Assembly: GCA_032718865.1 (NCBI GenBank)
Contig: JALUTQ010000007.1
Location: 868,001-932,000 of the forward strand
DNA: 64,000 bases
Direction: 5' to 3'
DNA from: Tilletia caries
Lineage: Eukaryota > Basidiomycota > Exobasidiomycetes > Tilletiales > Tilletiaceae
Below, one piece after another: positions 20,057 through 30,977 of the stretch; position 1 is the first letter of the stretch, and each line of letters starts with the position of its first letter. The translations under genes and the position numbers were made by a program. The notes below the pieces were generated by a model. The model did not search any database. It saw nothing but the letters and a program-made list of their open reading frames with translations, and had not been told where the DNA came from.

Positions 20057-20754
20057 TTCCTGACCTGGGTGCGTACCTTACCAGAGTGTTCCCCTAACTT
20101 TTTCGCCTTGTTGAATAACAGGTCGCTGGGGGCTGGGAGTGGGATTTAAATACAGACTTAGTCAACAAAGTTAAGTAGCAGCAACTTACGCCTTGGAACC
20201 ATAGTGACCTGGCTGTCGGCTGAAAGGTCACCAAATCTCAGCCCAGCACGGCTACGCAGAAGCTCAAGGTAGCTTCGCTACCCTTCGTCTGCTTCGCCAT
20301 GCGGCTGCGACTTGCGATCGTAGCTACGAGCATCTATATCATTGTCCATGTAACATTTTGAATGTTGATCAAACTTGCGTGAAAAAGGGATTGAGGAACT
20401 TCACACACGTAATCATCCCGCACGGCTGTATCTACCAAGGAAGCAGAAAGCAAAGAATGATATGTCATATGATGGCTTCGCGCAGAGAGAGACAATTGAC
20501 AAACAAGACGGAGAATAGCTGCGAGCGCAATGAAGATAAGATTAAAAGACTGAGGAGAAAAAAGCGTGAGGCTAATGCAGAAGGAGAGGTTAGGGGATAG
20601 GAAACATAAGCGGCCGGGGAAGCAGACGGAAGGGACGTAGAAGACGGGTGAAGGCTGAGACCGGAGACGAATGGGCAAAGGAATGCCAACAGAGCTTGAT
20701 GCGAAGGTAAGGGAATATAGAAGAGGCAAGAGCACAGCAGAAAGAAAGTCAGAT

Positions 20755-20802
20755 CAGGTCAGGTCAGGTCAGGTCAGGTCAGCCGTCAGGTCAGGTCAGG
20801 TC
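20755..20802. repeat. (CAGGT)n microsatellite
   Basis: About nine CAGGT units interrupted once by CAGCCGT, inside the nested insertion. Confidence 0.9.
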
Positions 20803-20816
20803 CAGTGTTGAACATA

Positions 20817-21225
20817 CTATTGGAGTATGGAACCCTGGGCGACTTGAGAGAGGAGAAGCACAATGGTGACGCCGAAGGTGGCCACCGACGACGGACACAT
20901 TGACCTCGGCGGGCTTGACGTTGGCAATGTCGAAGTGGAAGGTGGAGGCGCGTGTGATGTCAAAGGTGGTGACCCGTGACACAGAACAGACTGTACGAAG
21001 ATATGCAGTGATGAGCACCATTTTTAACTCATGAAGCGTCAGAGCCGTTAGAAGAAGGAGAGGGGGTCGGGGGAAAACCCACCGCTTGGGGTCGTAAAGA
21101 CTTGAAGACCTCGGCGACGATGGGCACGGTGGAGTTGACGGGGTTGGAGATGACGAGGTGGTGTGCTTTGGGAGCAACCTTGGCAGCGGCTTTGTCGAGG
21201 GAGAGAGCTGTCCGATGGGGCATGG
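20817..21225 (-). pseudogene. malate dehydrogenase fragment
   Basis: The minus strand reads DKAAAKVAPKAHHLVISNPV then NSTVPIVAEVFK, characteristic of the substrate-binding region of NAD-malate dehydrogenase. After a one-base shift it gives YDPKRW, followed by an intron-like stretch of about 110 bp. VTTFDITRASTF and VKPAEVNVSVVGGH follow. After another shift it gives GVTIVLLLSQVAQGSILQ and a stop. The N-terminal NAD-binding motif and the C-terminus are absent. With two frameshifts it cannot encode an enzyme. Retained intron sequence suggests capture at the DNA level, not retroposition of mRNA. Confidence 0.8.
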
Positions 21226-21906
21226 TGAGTGAGGAAAGTCAGTCTACTCATCTTGACAACGTCGACCGGATTCATAAGAGCAGAGAGCTGAAAAACGAAT
21301 GGGTGAGTAAGGACCTAACCCGGAGCACCTGATGCAGATGCGCGTATAAACACGAGGCTCACCTTGGATGACAATTCGGGAGTGCTGACTGCTGGGCCGG
21401 ACTCAGAATGGGAACAAAGCAGAGACTGGTATGGGTAAGTGGTATCAGCCATCAGGTTAAGCAAGAAAAAGCAAAACAGCGGTGAGCATCATTAACTTGA
21501 ACCTTGGTGAGCAGAGAGCGGTTAAAAAGAAATCGAGAGGGGGATTGTTCAATTCGCATGATGCTTGTCGGGCTTCGATGGAAGCGTGAAGAAAGGCTGG
21601 CGGTGTTGGTTGTCGTCTGTCGAGTGTCGAAATGAACTGATTACGTATGCAAGATTTCTGCACTCTGTGCTTATGTAAGGAAAACCAAACTTTGGCTCAA
21701 GGACAGATCAGTCAATTCTGATGCTACAACCACGAAACCTGTGCCAGAAGTTGCAGGACTAGATTTGGTCAAGGGTCTACTGATTCAGAATGGTGTGTTG
21801 TGTTGGTAGTTGCGAAGAAAAGTCCCAAACTACGAGCCTGAATGGCAAAAAGCTTACGGCCGTAAGGCGGGAGCCGCCCTATAACCCCTTAACTAAAGTT
21901 AGGGGA

Positions 21907-22089
21907 AAAGACGCACAGACCACTAGCACACACAGTATATAAGAGACCCTTAGCAGACCCAGACCACCGCTCAATCTAGGCAGAACATCAGGCATTCGTA
22001 TTACCTTCTCAGCATCTCTCCGCGAGATTACCAAGGCCTCGATACGAATACATTGGACCGCGTGGCTTGCCTTAGTCAAAAGTCCAACA
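21907..22089 (+). repeat. 3' LTR of copia, right fragment
   Basis: Matches 14970-15152 and ends TCCAACA, followed by the target duplication GTCCC at 22090-22094. Confidence 0.9.
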
Positions 22090-22094
22090 GTCCC

Positions 22095-22822
22095 GACCTG
22101 GGTGTCTTCGTCCTGTCGCCGCCCCCGCGGCAACGATACCCGGCGTGCTGGTCACTGTTCCTCTCGACGCAAGCACGATTTACGCTTACGTGGCCGTCGG
22201 CACGTCTGCGACCGTCGGCAGGACCACGGTCGCCGTTTCCGTCGGAAACATCACGGGCGGTATCTCCATTGAGGTGACGGGCGGCGGGACCACGGTCGCC
22301 CTCGGAAACATCACGGGCGGTATCTCCATTGAGATGACGGGCAGCATCACGATGAAAATCACCGTCCCAGTCAGCGCTCTCGCCACACTGGGCTCGGCGG
22401 ATTCCAGGGCTGGTTTGCGCGGCACGACTGGCGGTACGACTCTTCCGTTTGCCTTGCCAACGGCCGCCGTTCCTGGGCCCAGCTCTCAGCTTCCAGTAGT
22501 CTCGTCGGCTCTCGATGGCAGCGGGCCCGTGAGCGAACGCGTCCCGCCTTCTCTCCGGTGAGTGTTCTTTCCCCATACTGGCCCGGAACTCTTGACTGCT
22601 TCAGCAGCACTGACAGCAACGTCCCCTCACCGGTGGGTTTACCCATCATTCGGCGGACAGTAAGATACGTCACCTCAAGCGAACCTATGTAAGTCAGAGA
22701 TGTATACCAAGTGCACAACTCTGATAACGTTATACCGAACCCTCTTCTTCTGTGGTATTCAGCAACGCAAAAAGGACAAGAAACGGCAACTCCGCAAAGC
22801 GCAGGCGGCCGCGGCGATGTGA
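22095..22822 (+). pseudogene. 3' part of a small spliced host gene interrupted by copia
   Basis: Two introns are readable on the plus strand: donor GTGAGT at 22558 with acceptor at 22604 or 22616, and GTAAGT at 22689 with acceptor at 22762. With the 22616 acceptor the last exons read QRPLTGGFTHHSADSKIR then HLKRTY-QRKKDKKRQLRKAQAAAAM, stopping at 22820-22822. This Lys/Arg-rich tail would suit a small ribosomal or RNA-binding protein. With the other acceptor a different frame continues to 23096. The first exon contains two near-copies of a ~60-bp unit (22233-22350). I do not recognise the family. Joining to 14551 is unproven. Confidence 0.35.
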
Positions 22823-23125
22823 GAGTTGGACAGGACTGCCCTCTTCTTCGTCGCTCCCCTCCTCCCTCCCAGCGGAACCACTTCCCGTCTGTTCTGTCAG
22901 ACCTTCATCACAGCCCAGAATGCTTCTCAGGCGTGTCCGTCCCGCCAAGTGCATACCCTCTCTGCAGAATGTCAACCCATTCCAGTATCAAAAAGGTAGG
23001 ATACATGCTAATGCGCAATGGGAAAGGCAAAAACAGAAAAAGGCAGAGGAAAGGGGCCACAACTCGAAGGTGGGCCCGGAAATGTTCTGGGGGTGACGGC
23101 GGAAGATCGATACAGAGAGGCTTGC

Positions 23126-25846
23126 TCAAAATCCCCGTGCGTGGAGATGGTGACAGATAGCCAGCCAGAAGAGCTCAAGCTCGTCCACGTCCCGGCTGAT
23201 TCGTTTCGATCCGTCTTTGGCGGCCATGACACCCTCCCGACGATCCTCCTCATCCTCCACGTCGTCGTCTTCTTCCTCTTCATTGTGCCGTATGCGATAG
23301 CGAGGGCCCGCCTCTTGTTGCTTCTGCGCCGGGGCCTGCGCTGGCGCTTGTCCATGGGAGGTGTGAAGTGATTGGAAAGTCGACATCGCCGAGGAGGACG
23401 CGTTCTGCGTGCTTTCGTCGTGCTTCAGTGCCGATACCGGAGTCTGGCTGAGGTTACTGGTAACAAGCGCAGAAAGGGCTTGTTCATGTCCGTGTTTATG
23501 CGCCTCAAGCTCCTGATCCTGCGCTGCAGCTTCCTTCTCCGCCTCCGCCCTGCGTCCCTCGTCACGTTCCGGCAACCGGTCCGAAATCCATTGTGCTATC
23601 TCCGTGATTATACTCTCGTGATCGCTGGTCGGTGTGAACGAGGGCGCGGAACTCCAGTCGTAGTCCGAGTCTTCGTGCTTAGGGTCCGCGAGGTGAGAGT
23701 ATGCGTGCATGAACGACTGCACAATGTCGGAAACGCTGTCGGCTTGCGTGGCGGAGTCGTGAAGCCCTGCTGCAGCTGTTGCAACAGGTACCGATGTTGT
23801 GTTTCCGGACTGCTCGTCGAAGGGATATTTGGACGGGGCCGGCGAAGGTTGTAGCGACTCGAGCGGGGAAGTAGATCGCGCTGCATCTTGCGTATTGTCG
23901 TCCCTCTCCTCAGCTTGCCGTTGCTGTTGCTGTGAGTCGGATTGGGTTGAGAAGTTATGCGCTGTCGACATCCCGTCTGGACCAGAACGATTCTGGGCCT
24001 CCCCATTGCTCTTTGTAGGAGAAGGCTGGAACGAGCGCCAGAGGCCCAGAAGCTGATTGACATCGATCCAGCTTGTGCCCTGAGCGGCTTCCTCCTTCTC
24101 TTTTTTCGCTTCAGACGAGTCCGCCACTTTGTCCGTCACGAGACGGGGACCACCGCTGCCGCGTAAGTCCCAGTGGTCAGATCCGTCTACGATGCCGAGG
24201 AACTCGCCCCAATGCGCACTCTGGACGCTGACGAGTCCATCGTTGCCTTGCATCTTGCCTCCCAGCGCATCGCCAGATCCGTCCGCTTCACCGCCCGAGG
24301 TTCGACTCTCGGCAGCTGTGTCCAGGATGAGTTTGGGAAGCCAGAGCGGGTGCCACATGGGTAGGCTTCGCGTCCTGGCCGCGATGCTGTAGTACTTGAC
24401 GTCCGGAGAGTCCGGGGTGGAAGGATTGAAGACTTGGCTCATGTATTTGGTTGAGAGCATCGCGTATGCGGGGGTGTCGAGCACCGAGAGCATATAGTCG
24501 CTGAACTGGTCCGTCAGAGTCGAGAACGCTGAACTGATGGAACCAAATATCGCGGCCGCCTTTGACTCCGATTCTTTGGGCGGCTTCTTGGAATCGACCT
24601 TTGCCGCGCCCGATTCTACATCATCCGCTTGGAGGAGACGAGCAGACGCATCTTTAAAGTCGGCCTTGGCTTCGTCTTTATCTTTGCCCTTTGCGCGCTC
24701 AAATATCCGTTCAGTCGTCTCCTTCTGTTCCTCCGAAGTAGTCGCCTTCAGTTTCCCGTTGTCCGTCTCCCGCGACCCGTTTTCCTCTCCGTTCGTCGCT
24801 TTCTTCTGCCTTACGAAGATGGGCGACTTGAGACTGTATGGCAACCGAACCTCGTCCTCCTCCTGCCGCTGTTGCTGCCCGTGGTGCTGCTCCATTGACT
24901 GCGTCCGTGAGCTTTCGGCCTTGCTTCCCCGCTTCTCCTTGACTTCGCGCAAGGCTTTCTCAATCGCGTCATTGCCAATTCCGATGTTGGCGTTGCACCA
25001 GTCCATAAAGGGACTTCCGCGGTGAGGCGTACAGATCGTGGTCAAAGACACCGGGCGATACTGATCCGGTGATGGTTGAATGTTGGAGATTAAATGCCGC
25101 GCGTCCAACCCGCCCATGGAGTGCCCAATGAAATTGAGGTCGCGTCCTCGTACTCCAGCCTCCGAGCTGCACAAGAATTTGTGCAGCGCGTCCGCTCGCT
25201 CTTGTATCGATCCCGTCCTACATCAACAAAAAGAAGGTTGAACGGTGAGTTTTCTCGGTCAGAAGCGCCAGCTGAGCTGGCCAAGGAGGCAAAAAAAAAC
25301 TCACCCAGGTACCCCACGTATGATGACATGCGCTCCGAGCCTCTTCTTCAAGATGTCCATCACTTCCGCCCAGTATTGAATCTCGAGTCCTAGAAACGGA
25401 CCGCGCACATCGAACCCGTACAGACCATGGCACAGCACGATGGGATTCCTTGGGACACGGAGCGGCGAGAAGAGCACCGGCGCCTGCATGAGATCCCCAA
25501 TCGCACCCGCCCCTCTCCACTTCGGCTGCTTCGTCTTCTTTTTCTTGTTGTCCTTTTCCTCCTTCTTCTTCTTGTCCTTGTCCGAGTCGTCCGCGGCCTT
25601 GGTGTCTGCCTTGTCCGCCCCCACGACCATCTCTGGCGGCGAATGAGCCGGCCCGACGCCGTCCTTCTGCGCAAGTGTCGCTGCTCGACTCTGCGAGGGA
25701 TTCCTTGTGCCGCCGAGGAGCTGGGAAGCCAACCGAGAGCTGCCGAGGATGCCGGAGGAGGAAGCAGCGGCGGCCGCGGTGGCAGTGCCGATGGCGCGCG
25801 AGGCGTGCTTCAGCGCTTCGAGCGGTAACCGACTGGGCCCAGACAT
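23126..25846 (-). CDS. lipase-like alpha/beta hydrolase with long acidic C-terminus
   Basis: Two exons, 25305-25846 and 23126-25217 (877 aa). The N-terminus is Ala/Ser-rich and acid-free for 50 residues, then a Lys-rich stretch. The core begins NPIVLCHGLYGFD (oxyanion region), and the nucleophile elbow is GHSMGG with Ser214. An Asp in NDGLVSVQSAHWGE and a His in GSDHWDLRG complete a plausible triad. These motifs match the triacylglycerol lipase family that includes yeast mitochondrial Tgl2. Between elbow and Asp lies a large low-complexity insert (Lys/Glu/Ser-rich). The last ~270 residues are Gln/Ser-rich, with an EEEEDDD tract and a run of Asp/Glu near the end. Yeast relatives are about 330 residues, so the extensions are unusual. 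Substrate is inferred. Confidence 0.8.
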
Positions 25847-26901
25847 CCTTCAGCGTATCGGCAGCGGCGGTGCGAGATCTTCGTTGCCACCACCGGATAG
25901 GGGATGAGGAGTGCCGGGCGGGCGGGAGTATGGCGGTGGTGAATGGGATCAACCGATCAGCGATCAGCCCCACTGACCCCAACACTCTTTCCTTCCACGC
26001 CTAAACTGGAGCAGAAACGCTCCGAGCAGAACACGTTTCGTGACGTCGGTGTCTCGGTCAGTCTCACGCGCTTCTCTTGTGCGGGGTCCAGCGAGCCGCC
26101 GGAAAATGATCGACAACATGCCCCGGGCCGGGAGTTTTTAGTGCCGTGACAAACAAACAACCGAACGTAGAGCGTGGGAAACTTGGGATTTGCGAAGTGA
26201 ACAAGGAGGAGGACTTGTATAAGGGAGGGTATGATGAGGGACGTTCGACAAGAGACAAGACATGCTGCGACGTTTTTCGTGGAAGGGAGTGAATGACAGA
26301 GATTGCTAGAGAGGAATTGGGGACGGAAAGAGCGAAGAAGAAAAAGTAAAGGAAACTTGTCGACCCGGCGCGAAGATCGGCACGCTTCCGAAGTGGTGGG
26401 AAAGGGAGTCGCAAGGTCGAAGATACGTAAAGGAGAAAGAAAGAAAACGAGTCGTCGAAGGATCTTGCTGGCCTTCAGACTCTGAGAGATAGCGTGTGTT
26501 TTACTGCGCGACTTGAATCGAAATTTCCGAAGACGAGTGGGAGGACCGGCCGAGGAAAAATGATGCCAGACGTCGAGGAAGGCAATCTTGAGTTGTCGAG
26601 AGACGTCAGAGACTGCTGACGATGCGAAAAGGAGAGAAAAATAACTTGCGAGTGATTTTGAAGCGGTTGACAGGCCTGAGAACCGCTTTTTGGGGGGTGT
26701 ACGTCCGTCGAGAGATAGCGAAAAGAGAGAGAAAGGTGGTGGAGAAGTCGTTTCGATTCTCGTCCTGGGAGAAAACTGTGGACCAACGCTGGCCGTCTTA
26801 GGAGGTCGTACTTGTCGAGTATGATTGTGCGACCCGTCTTGAGCCAGCGAGGAGATTCGTGAAACGTGCTGAGAAAGGCGTCAAGAGACGTAAAAGACCT
26901 C
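25847..26901. other. intergenic spacer between the lipase-like gene and the PUF gene
   Basis: No gene recognised on either strand. It should hold the promoter of the minus-strand hydrolase gene and the 3' untranslated end of the PUF gene, which lies upstream on the same strand. Confidence 0.5.
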
Positions 26902-29900
26902 TTAATATCCCGTGAATGCCCGGGCTCGTTCTGTAACAGGTGAGCGCCAGATGAGCAACGGCAGCATAGATAATGGACCACTCCAAACGTAGCATACGCA
27001 CCGCAAAGCTGATGAACCTTGAGGCCTGTCTTGCTTCCCTTCAGGAAGACACTGTTGCGGCGCACAGTCTGAATGATCTGTTCGCGTTGAGCTGGAGCGA
27101 CCGATGTGAGCAGCTGAGCAAACAAGTGGCAAAAAATCGCGACAATCATGTCAGTGTGAGTCGCCAAAAAAAACACTCTGCTGAGGAAAGAAGATATCGT
27201 ACCTGCGTCACGATCTGAAGGCCTTGTGGAGTCGAGCCAATCTCGACGAGGACAGACCGGCGGCTGCTCGACCCGCCAGTCCCGTCCTGTCCGCAGAGAA
27301 TGTCGACGAACCGGCGGACGAAGATCTCATCGTTCGTTCGCAGAGCGCTCATGATCGCCTTTTGACCTGCAAGAATGCAAGTTCAATGGTGGTCAGATTG
27401 ATCATTCATCAACAAGAGATACGACCGCAGACAAAGCTTACCGTATTGAGACAGCGTCAAGGTAACAGCATCCTCAAGCAACTTGTCCATAGCAGCCCTG
27501 CGGTGGTCCCGGTCGCCGTGCTCCACGAGATGCTGGGCCACCCAGACTCCGTACTGCTCCATCGCACACTGCTTGAGGTTGGCCAGGATCTCAAGGATAC
27601 ACTCCTGTCGGTCCTCCGCATCCGCGCTCTCGAAGATGTTCTGGCAAATGATGCTGCCCGTCTCCTGGACCGCGGTCCGAGCCCAATGACCCCGCATCGT
27701 GTCGTTGATCTTGCGGAAGATCGACTTGCGGAACTCGTACGAACTCCACTTGATCTGCGGGTCCAATAAAGTGAGATCAGTCAGATGAAGTTTCTCGACG
27801 GTGGTGAGCAGGTTTTCACACACCTCAAGCAGCTTTTGCCAGACATGGATGCTGTTGCGCGACGTGAGCGTCTCAGCAAGTCGATTGTCGAGCATCTCTT
27901 GAACGACTGCCATGCGGTACTCCTCGCCCTCGTCGAGGATCTTCTGCACAACGTGGCATCCGTAGGGAGAAAGCGACAGCTGAACGAACGATCCCCTGTG
28001 TTGAGAACTGCAAATCAGCAATCATGAACATACTTAATGCCGTTGGTTTTCGAGTAAACTTACTTCATGTGCCAAGCGAGCGACGGACAGGAGGCGACTA
28101 TGGATAAGGAATGCACCAATGAGCATCAACGAAAATTGTCAGGCGGAGTCCTTTGCGCCATGCACACACTCACTGGCACGCTGAAGCAAAAAGTTGCCAT
28201 GCTTGTCAAACGCAAGCTGGAGCGCATGAGGAGCGATCGCGTTGACGATCGACTGCTTCCGCTCCGGGCAGGCCGTCTTCAATTGTTGCTGCAGAGATCA
28301 TAAAGTCGGGGGTCAGTGGGGGCAGCGCAGGAAATGCAGGGGACGATGAAGAGACGATGAGACTGACCTGCAGCACAATGGTCGCTTCCTGATTACGTGG
28401 ACCGAGAGCACGTTCGACGAGCACCTTGGGTCCAATGTAAAGATCGGTCGGGTTCCGCGGAGCATTCGACTCGGTCTCAGACTGTGGACAGGCGAAAAGG
28501 GTTTTTGTTCAATGTCAAAGTTCAACTGTCAAAGCTGGCGCGGAAGAGAACTCACATCAGAGGCCGACGCCGCCATTCCAGAACTGAAGCTGCTCGAGGC
28601 AGTCATCATAGAGCCGCTGGAGGTGGACGGCGTGATTTGGAAAGGCGCAGCCGTAGCGCTGAGTCCAATACCGCTCATCTGAGACTCAGCGCCACGAGAG
28701 GTCGTCATGCCGCCACTTGACATCATGGAGGCCGAGTTGATAGCACCCAACGAAGCCGAAGCACCTTCCGGTGGTCCAGCATTTGCGTTGGAGACAGCAG
28801 AGCCTAGGGTACCTTCGTTGGAAGCCACACTGAGCGTAGCGAGCTGAGCATGGAGCCTGTCGATATGCTTCTGGAGCATGTCGACCGCCGAATCTCGAGC
28901 ATGGAGCTGCGCAGCAAACTGGTTGAAAAGTGGAGGGAGAGATGAGCATGTTATTCTCGAGGTTGGAAGCAAGCACTGCTGAGCGAGTACTCACGTTCTG
29001 CATCCTCGTAGCTTCGGCAGCAGAGCCTGGCATGGGATGTCCCCCATCTTGACCCGAGCCGTCCTTGCCACCTCCAGCCTCGTTGCCATAGCCCATTCCG
29101 AATGGCCAGCCCGAGCTCGGACCGGGACCAAAGGGTGTCACGGGCGTCGACATGGGGACTCCAGCACGAGCACCCAGGAATTGACCAGATCCAAGCGCAT
29201 ACATGCTGGCCATGGGGGCATTCGTCATATCAGCGCTGGCGTGGTGGTGTGCCATTCTCGACAGCGGAGGCTGGTTGAACACCTGCATGTGCGAGCCGGG
29301 AGTGGGCAGGCCCGAGGAGAAGTGTCCCGTACGACTGCCAGCAGAGTCCAAGAATGCGGAGCTGGACAGACCTGCGGAAGGCGGAGCGTGGGAACGTCCG
29401 ACGCGGGGATCGAATTGTTCAGCACTTTGACCGAGGGGAATTTGAGGCCAGCCATGTTGCTGAAGGCTAGCAGCGGCAGCAGCAAGAGGGTCGAAAGGCG
29501 CTCCAAGCCAGTTGGCCGCTCCTCCCGGAAGGCCGTGTCGAGGCTGCGGCAATCCGTGCGCACCAAAAGGCGAGATCGGGTCAAACGGAGAGTTGGCCTG
29601 AGTGGTTCCCGTCAGCTGACCGCCAGAGGTAGCTTGAGGGTTGAGCATGAGAGGAGGCGGGCGGGGCTTGTTGCCCAGACGAGATGCCTGCTGGAAGTAC
29701 GACTGCGCTTTCTGTGCCTTGCCGTCCATGGATGAGTCGCCGCTGCCTTGGGGCTTGGGGAGATGTTCAGACAGCGGCGACGAGTGCTCCGATAGGAGGG
29801 TGCTGGAAGAGGCCGAACTAAATGCGATGGCAGGGTCGCTGCCGAATGGGCGACCGTCGCCACAACCCCCGTCGACCAGATTGAAGCGGTCCCCGGTATC

Positions 29901-30977
29901 AACATGGCGCTGTTGCTGCGCATTCACGAACGAATCAGCTGTTGTCTCCCGAGTGTCGGGCTCGAGACTGCTAGAGCCGAGTTCGGAGTCGGAGACATTC
30001 TCTTGTCCGAACTGAAGCGGGTAGCCCAGATGGAAAGACGGATGCTGACCGATAGAAGGCAGATTAGGAGACGAGAATGGACCCGTCGATCCGAAGAGGG
30101 ACGAACTGTCCTGGGCTGAGCTCATCGTCGAGGAGTCAAAGCTGAGTCGTCCTACGTAACTCATGCTCTTGCTCGACTGATGGTGTTGCTTGTGGCTGGA
30201 ACTAGGGCGCGATGAAGATTTGTTTCCCGGGCTGGAGTTCCGCTCATAGTGGCCACCGATGATGCCAGGAGGCTTTGCCCGGTCGGTGAGGGCCCGCTTG
30301 CGAGCCGTGGTAGCATTCATATGGCGCCGAGGGGGTGGCGAGCCCGAGTGGCTGCTGTTGGACGAGTCGTACGAGCCGCCAGAAGGCGAGGAGGGATATT
30401 GGAACCCGTCAGCAGACGGGCGTGCAAAGGGGTGGCGATAGATTCCTTGCTTGTCGCCGTCGTTGTCGAGATCGAAGTGAATGCGGATCGAAGGATGCTG
30501 ACCATCGATACCGTCGTCCGAGCCGAGGCCCAAACCTTTGCCGCTGCTGTTGCTGCTCTGGCTGGACGAAGCTGAGATGCGTTTGCCGTTCCTCTGCTGG
30601 TCTTGGTGCTCGATCAGACGACGTTTGGCCTTGTCGAGATCGAGGCCAGAGTCTGGGCCAGTCAAGAGATCGACGTGGCGCTGACGCACAGGAGAAGACT
30701 GCGTTGCAGTGAGCACGTCCTCGCCGAGAGGAGCGGCAAGTGAGTGCATAGCGATGGGTGTGGTGGTCTGGGACCGGTTGCGAGCTGGCTTGGCCAACCA
30801 TGAGCCCTCGTTGTGCTCAAGAGGACCATCTAGGTGGAGCTCGTCAGCATGTTCATGCTCGGGGCTGTCGAAGGGAGCGAAGACGGAGGTATATGGGGGC
30901 TGCCTGGATGGTGGCGCAGATGCGGACATTGCTGAGATGATGATGCTGGGCTCTGTACCAGAACTGGAATGGGTCAT
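26902..30977 (-). CDS. PUF (Pumilio) family RNA-binding protein
   Basis: Nine exons (minus strand): 28995-30977, 28556-28918, 28368-28481, 28174-28288, 28064-28097, 27442-28007, 27203-27366, 27002-27113, 26902-26930 (1159 aa). The first ~800 residues are Ser/Gly/Gln-rich and disordered. The C-terminal third carries Puf repeats, recognisable by aromatic/Asn/Gln triplets: LAFDKHGNFLLQRA, LSPYGCHVVQKILDEG, SRNSIHVWQKLLEVCE, GHWARTAVQETGSIICQNI, MEQYGVWVAQHLVEHG. The end, VHQLCERARAFTGY, is typical of the family. Such proteins bind 3' UTRs and repress or localise mRNAs in the cytoplasm. The start is the Met at 30977; the frame is open further up but lacks similarity. Micro-exons (34 and 29 nt) were placed by phase and GT-AG signals. 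Which PUF subgroup is uncertain. Confidence 0.88.

Larger units (their letters stand above)
20057..21906. mobile_element. 1.85-kb insertion inside the copia 3' LTR, carrying a captured host gene piece
   Basis: The insertion separates the two LTR fragments. TTCCCCTAACTTT at 20089-20101 is repeated in inverted orientation at 21895-21907, a 13-bp terminal-repeat-like pair, though the left copy lies 32 bp inside the junction. A longer target duplication is not clear: one extra A is present at the right junction. No transposase is seen. The interior holds a malate dehydrogenase fragment on the minus strand and a CAGGT microsatellite. A non-autonomous DNA transposon with captured host sequence is the best reading, but the element class is unproven. 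Confidence 0.55.
14889..22089 (+). mobile_element. Ty1/copia LTR retrotransposon with a nested insertion in its 3' LTR
   Basis: 5' LTR at 14889-15152. The 3' LTR is in two pieces, 19975-20056 and 21907-22089. Both begin TGTTGGA and end TCCAACA and are flanked by the 5-bp duplication GTCCC (14884-14888 and 22090-22094). Domain order is gag with a CCHC knuckle, protease, integrase, RT, RNase H: the copia order. The two LTR copies read identical apart from one extra A at the nested junction, implying recent insertion. However, gag and pol each have a single-base frame break next to a homopolymer. Confidence 0.92.

Noticed and set aside
20057..21906. Helitron as the class of the nested insertion
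   Set aside because: No CTRR end preceded by a hairpin at the expected distance, and the junction is not A|T. The inverted TTCCCCTAACTTT pair fits a terminal-inverted-repeat element better.
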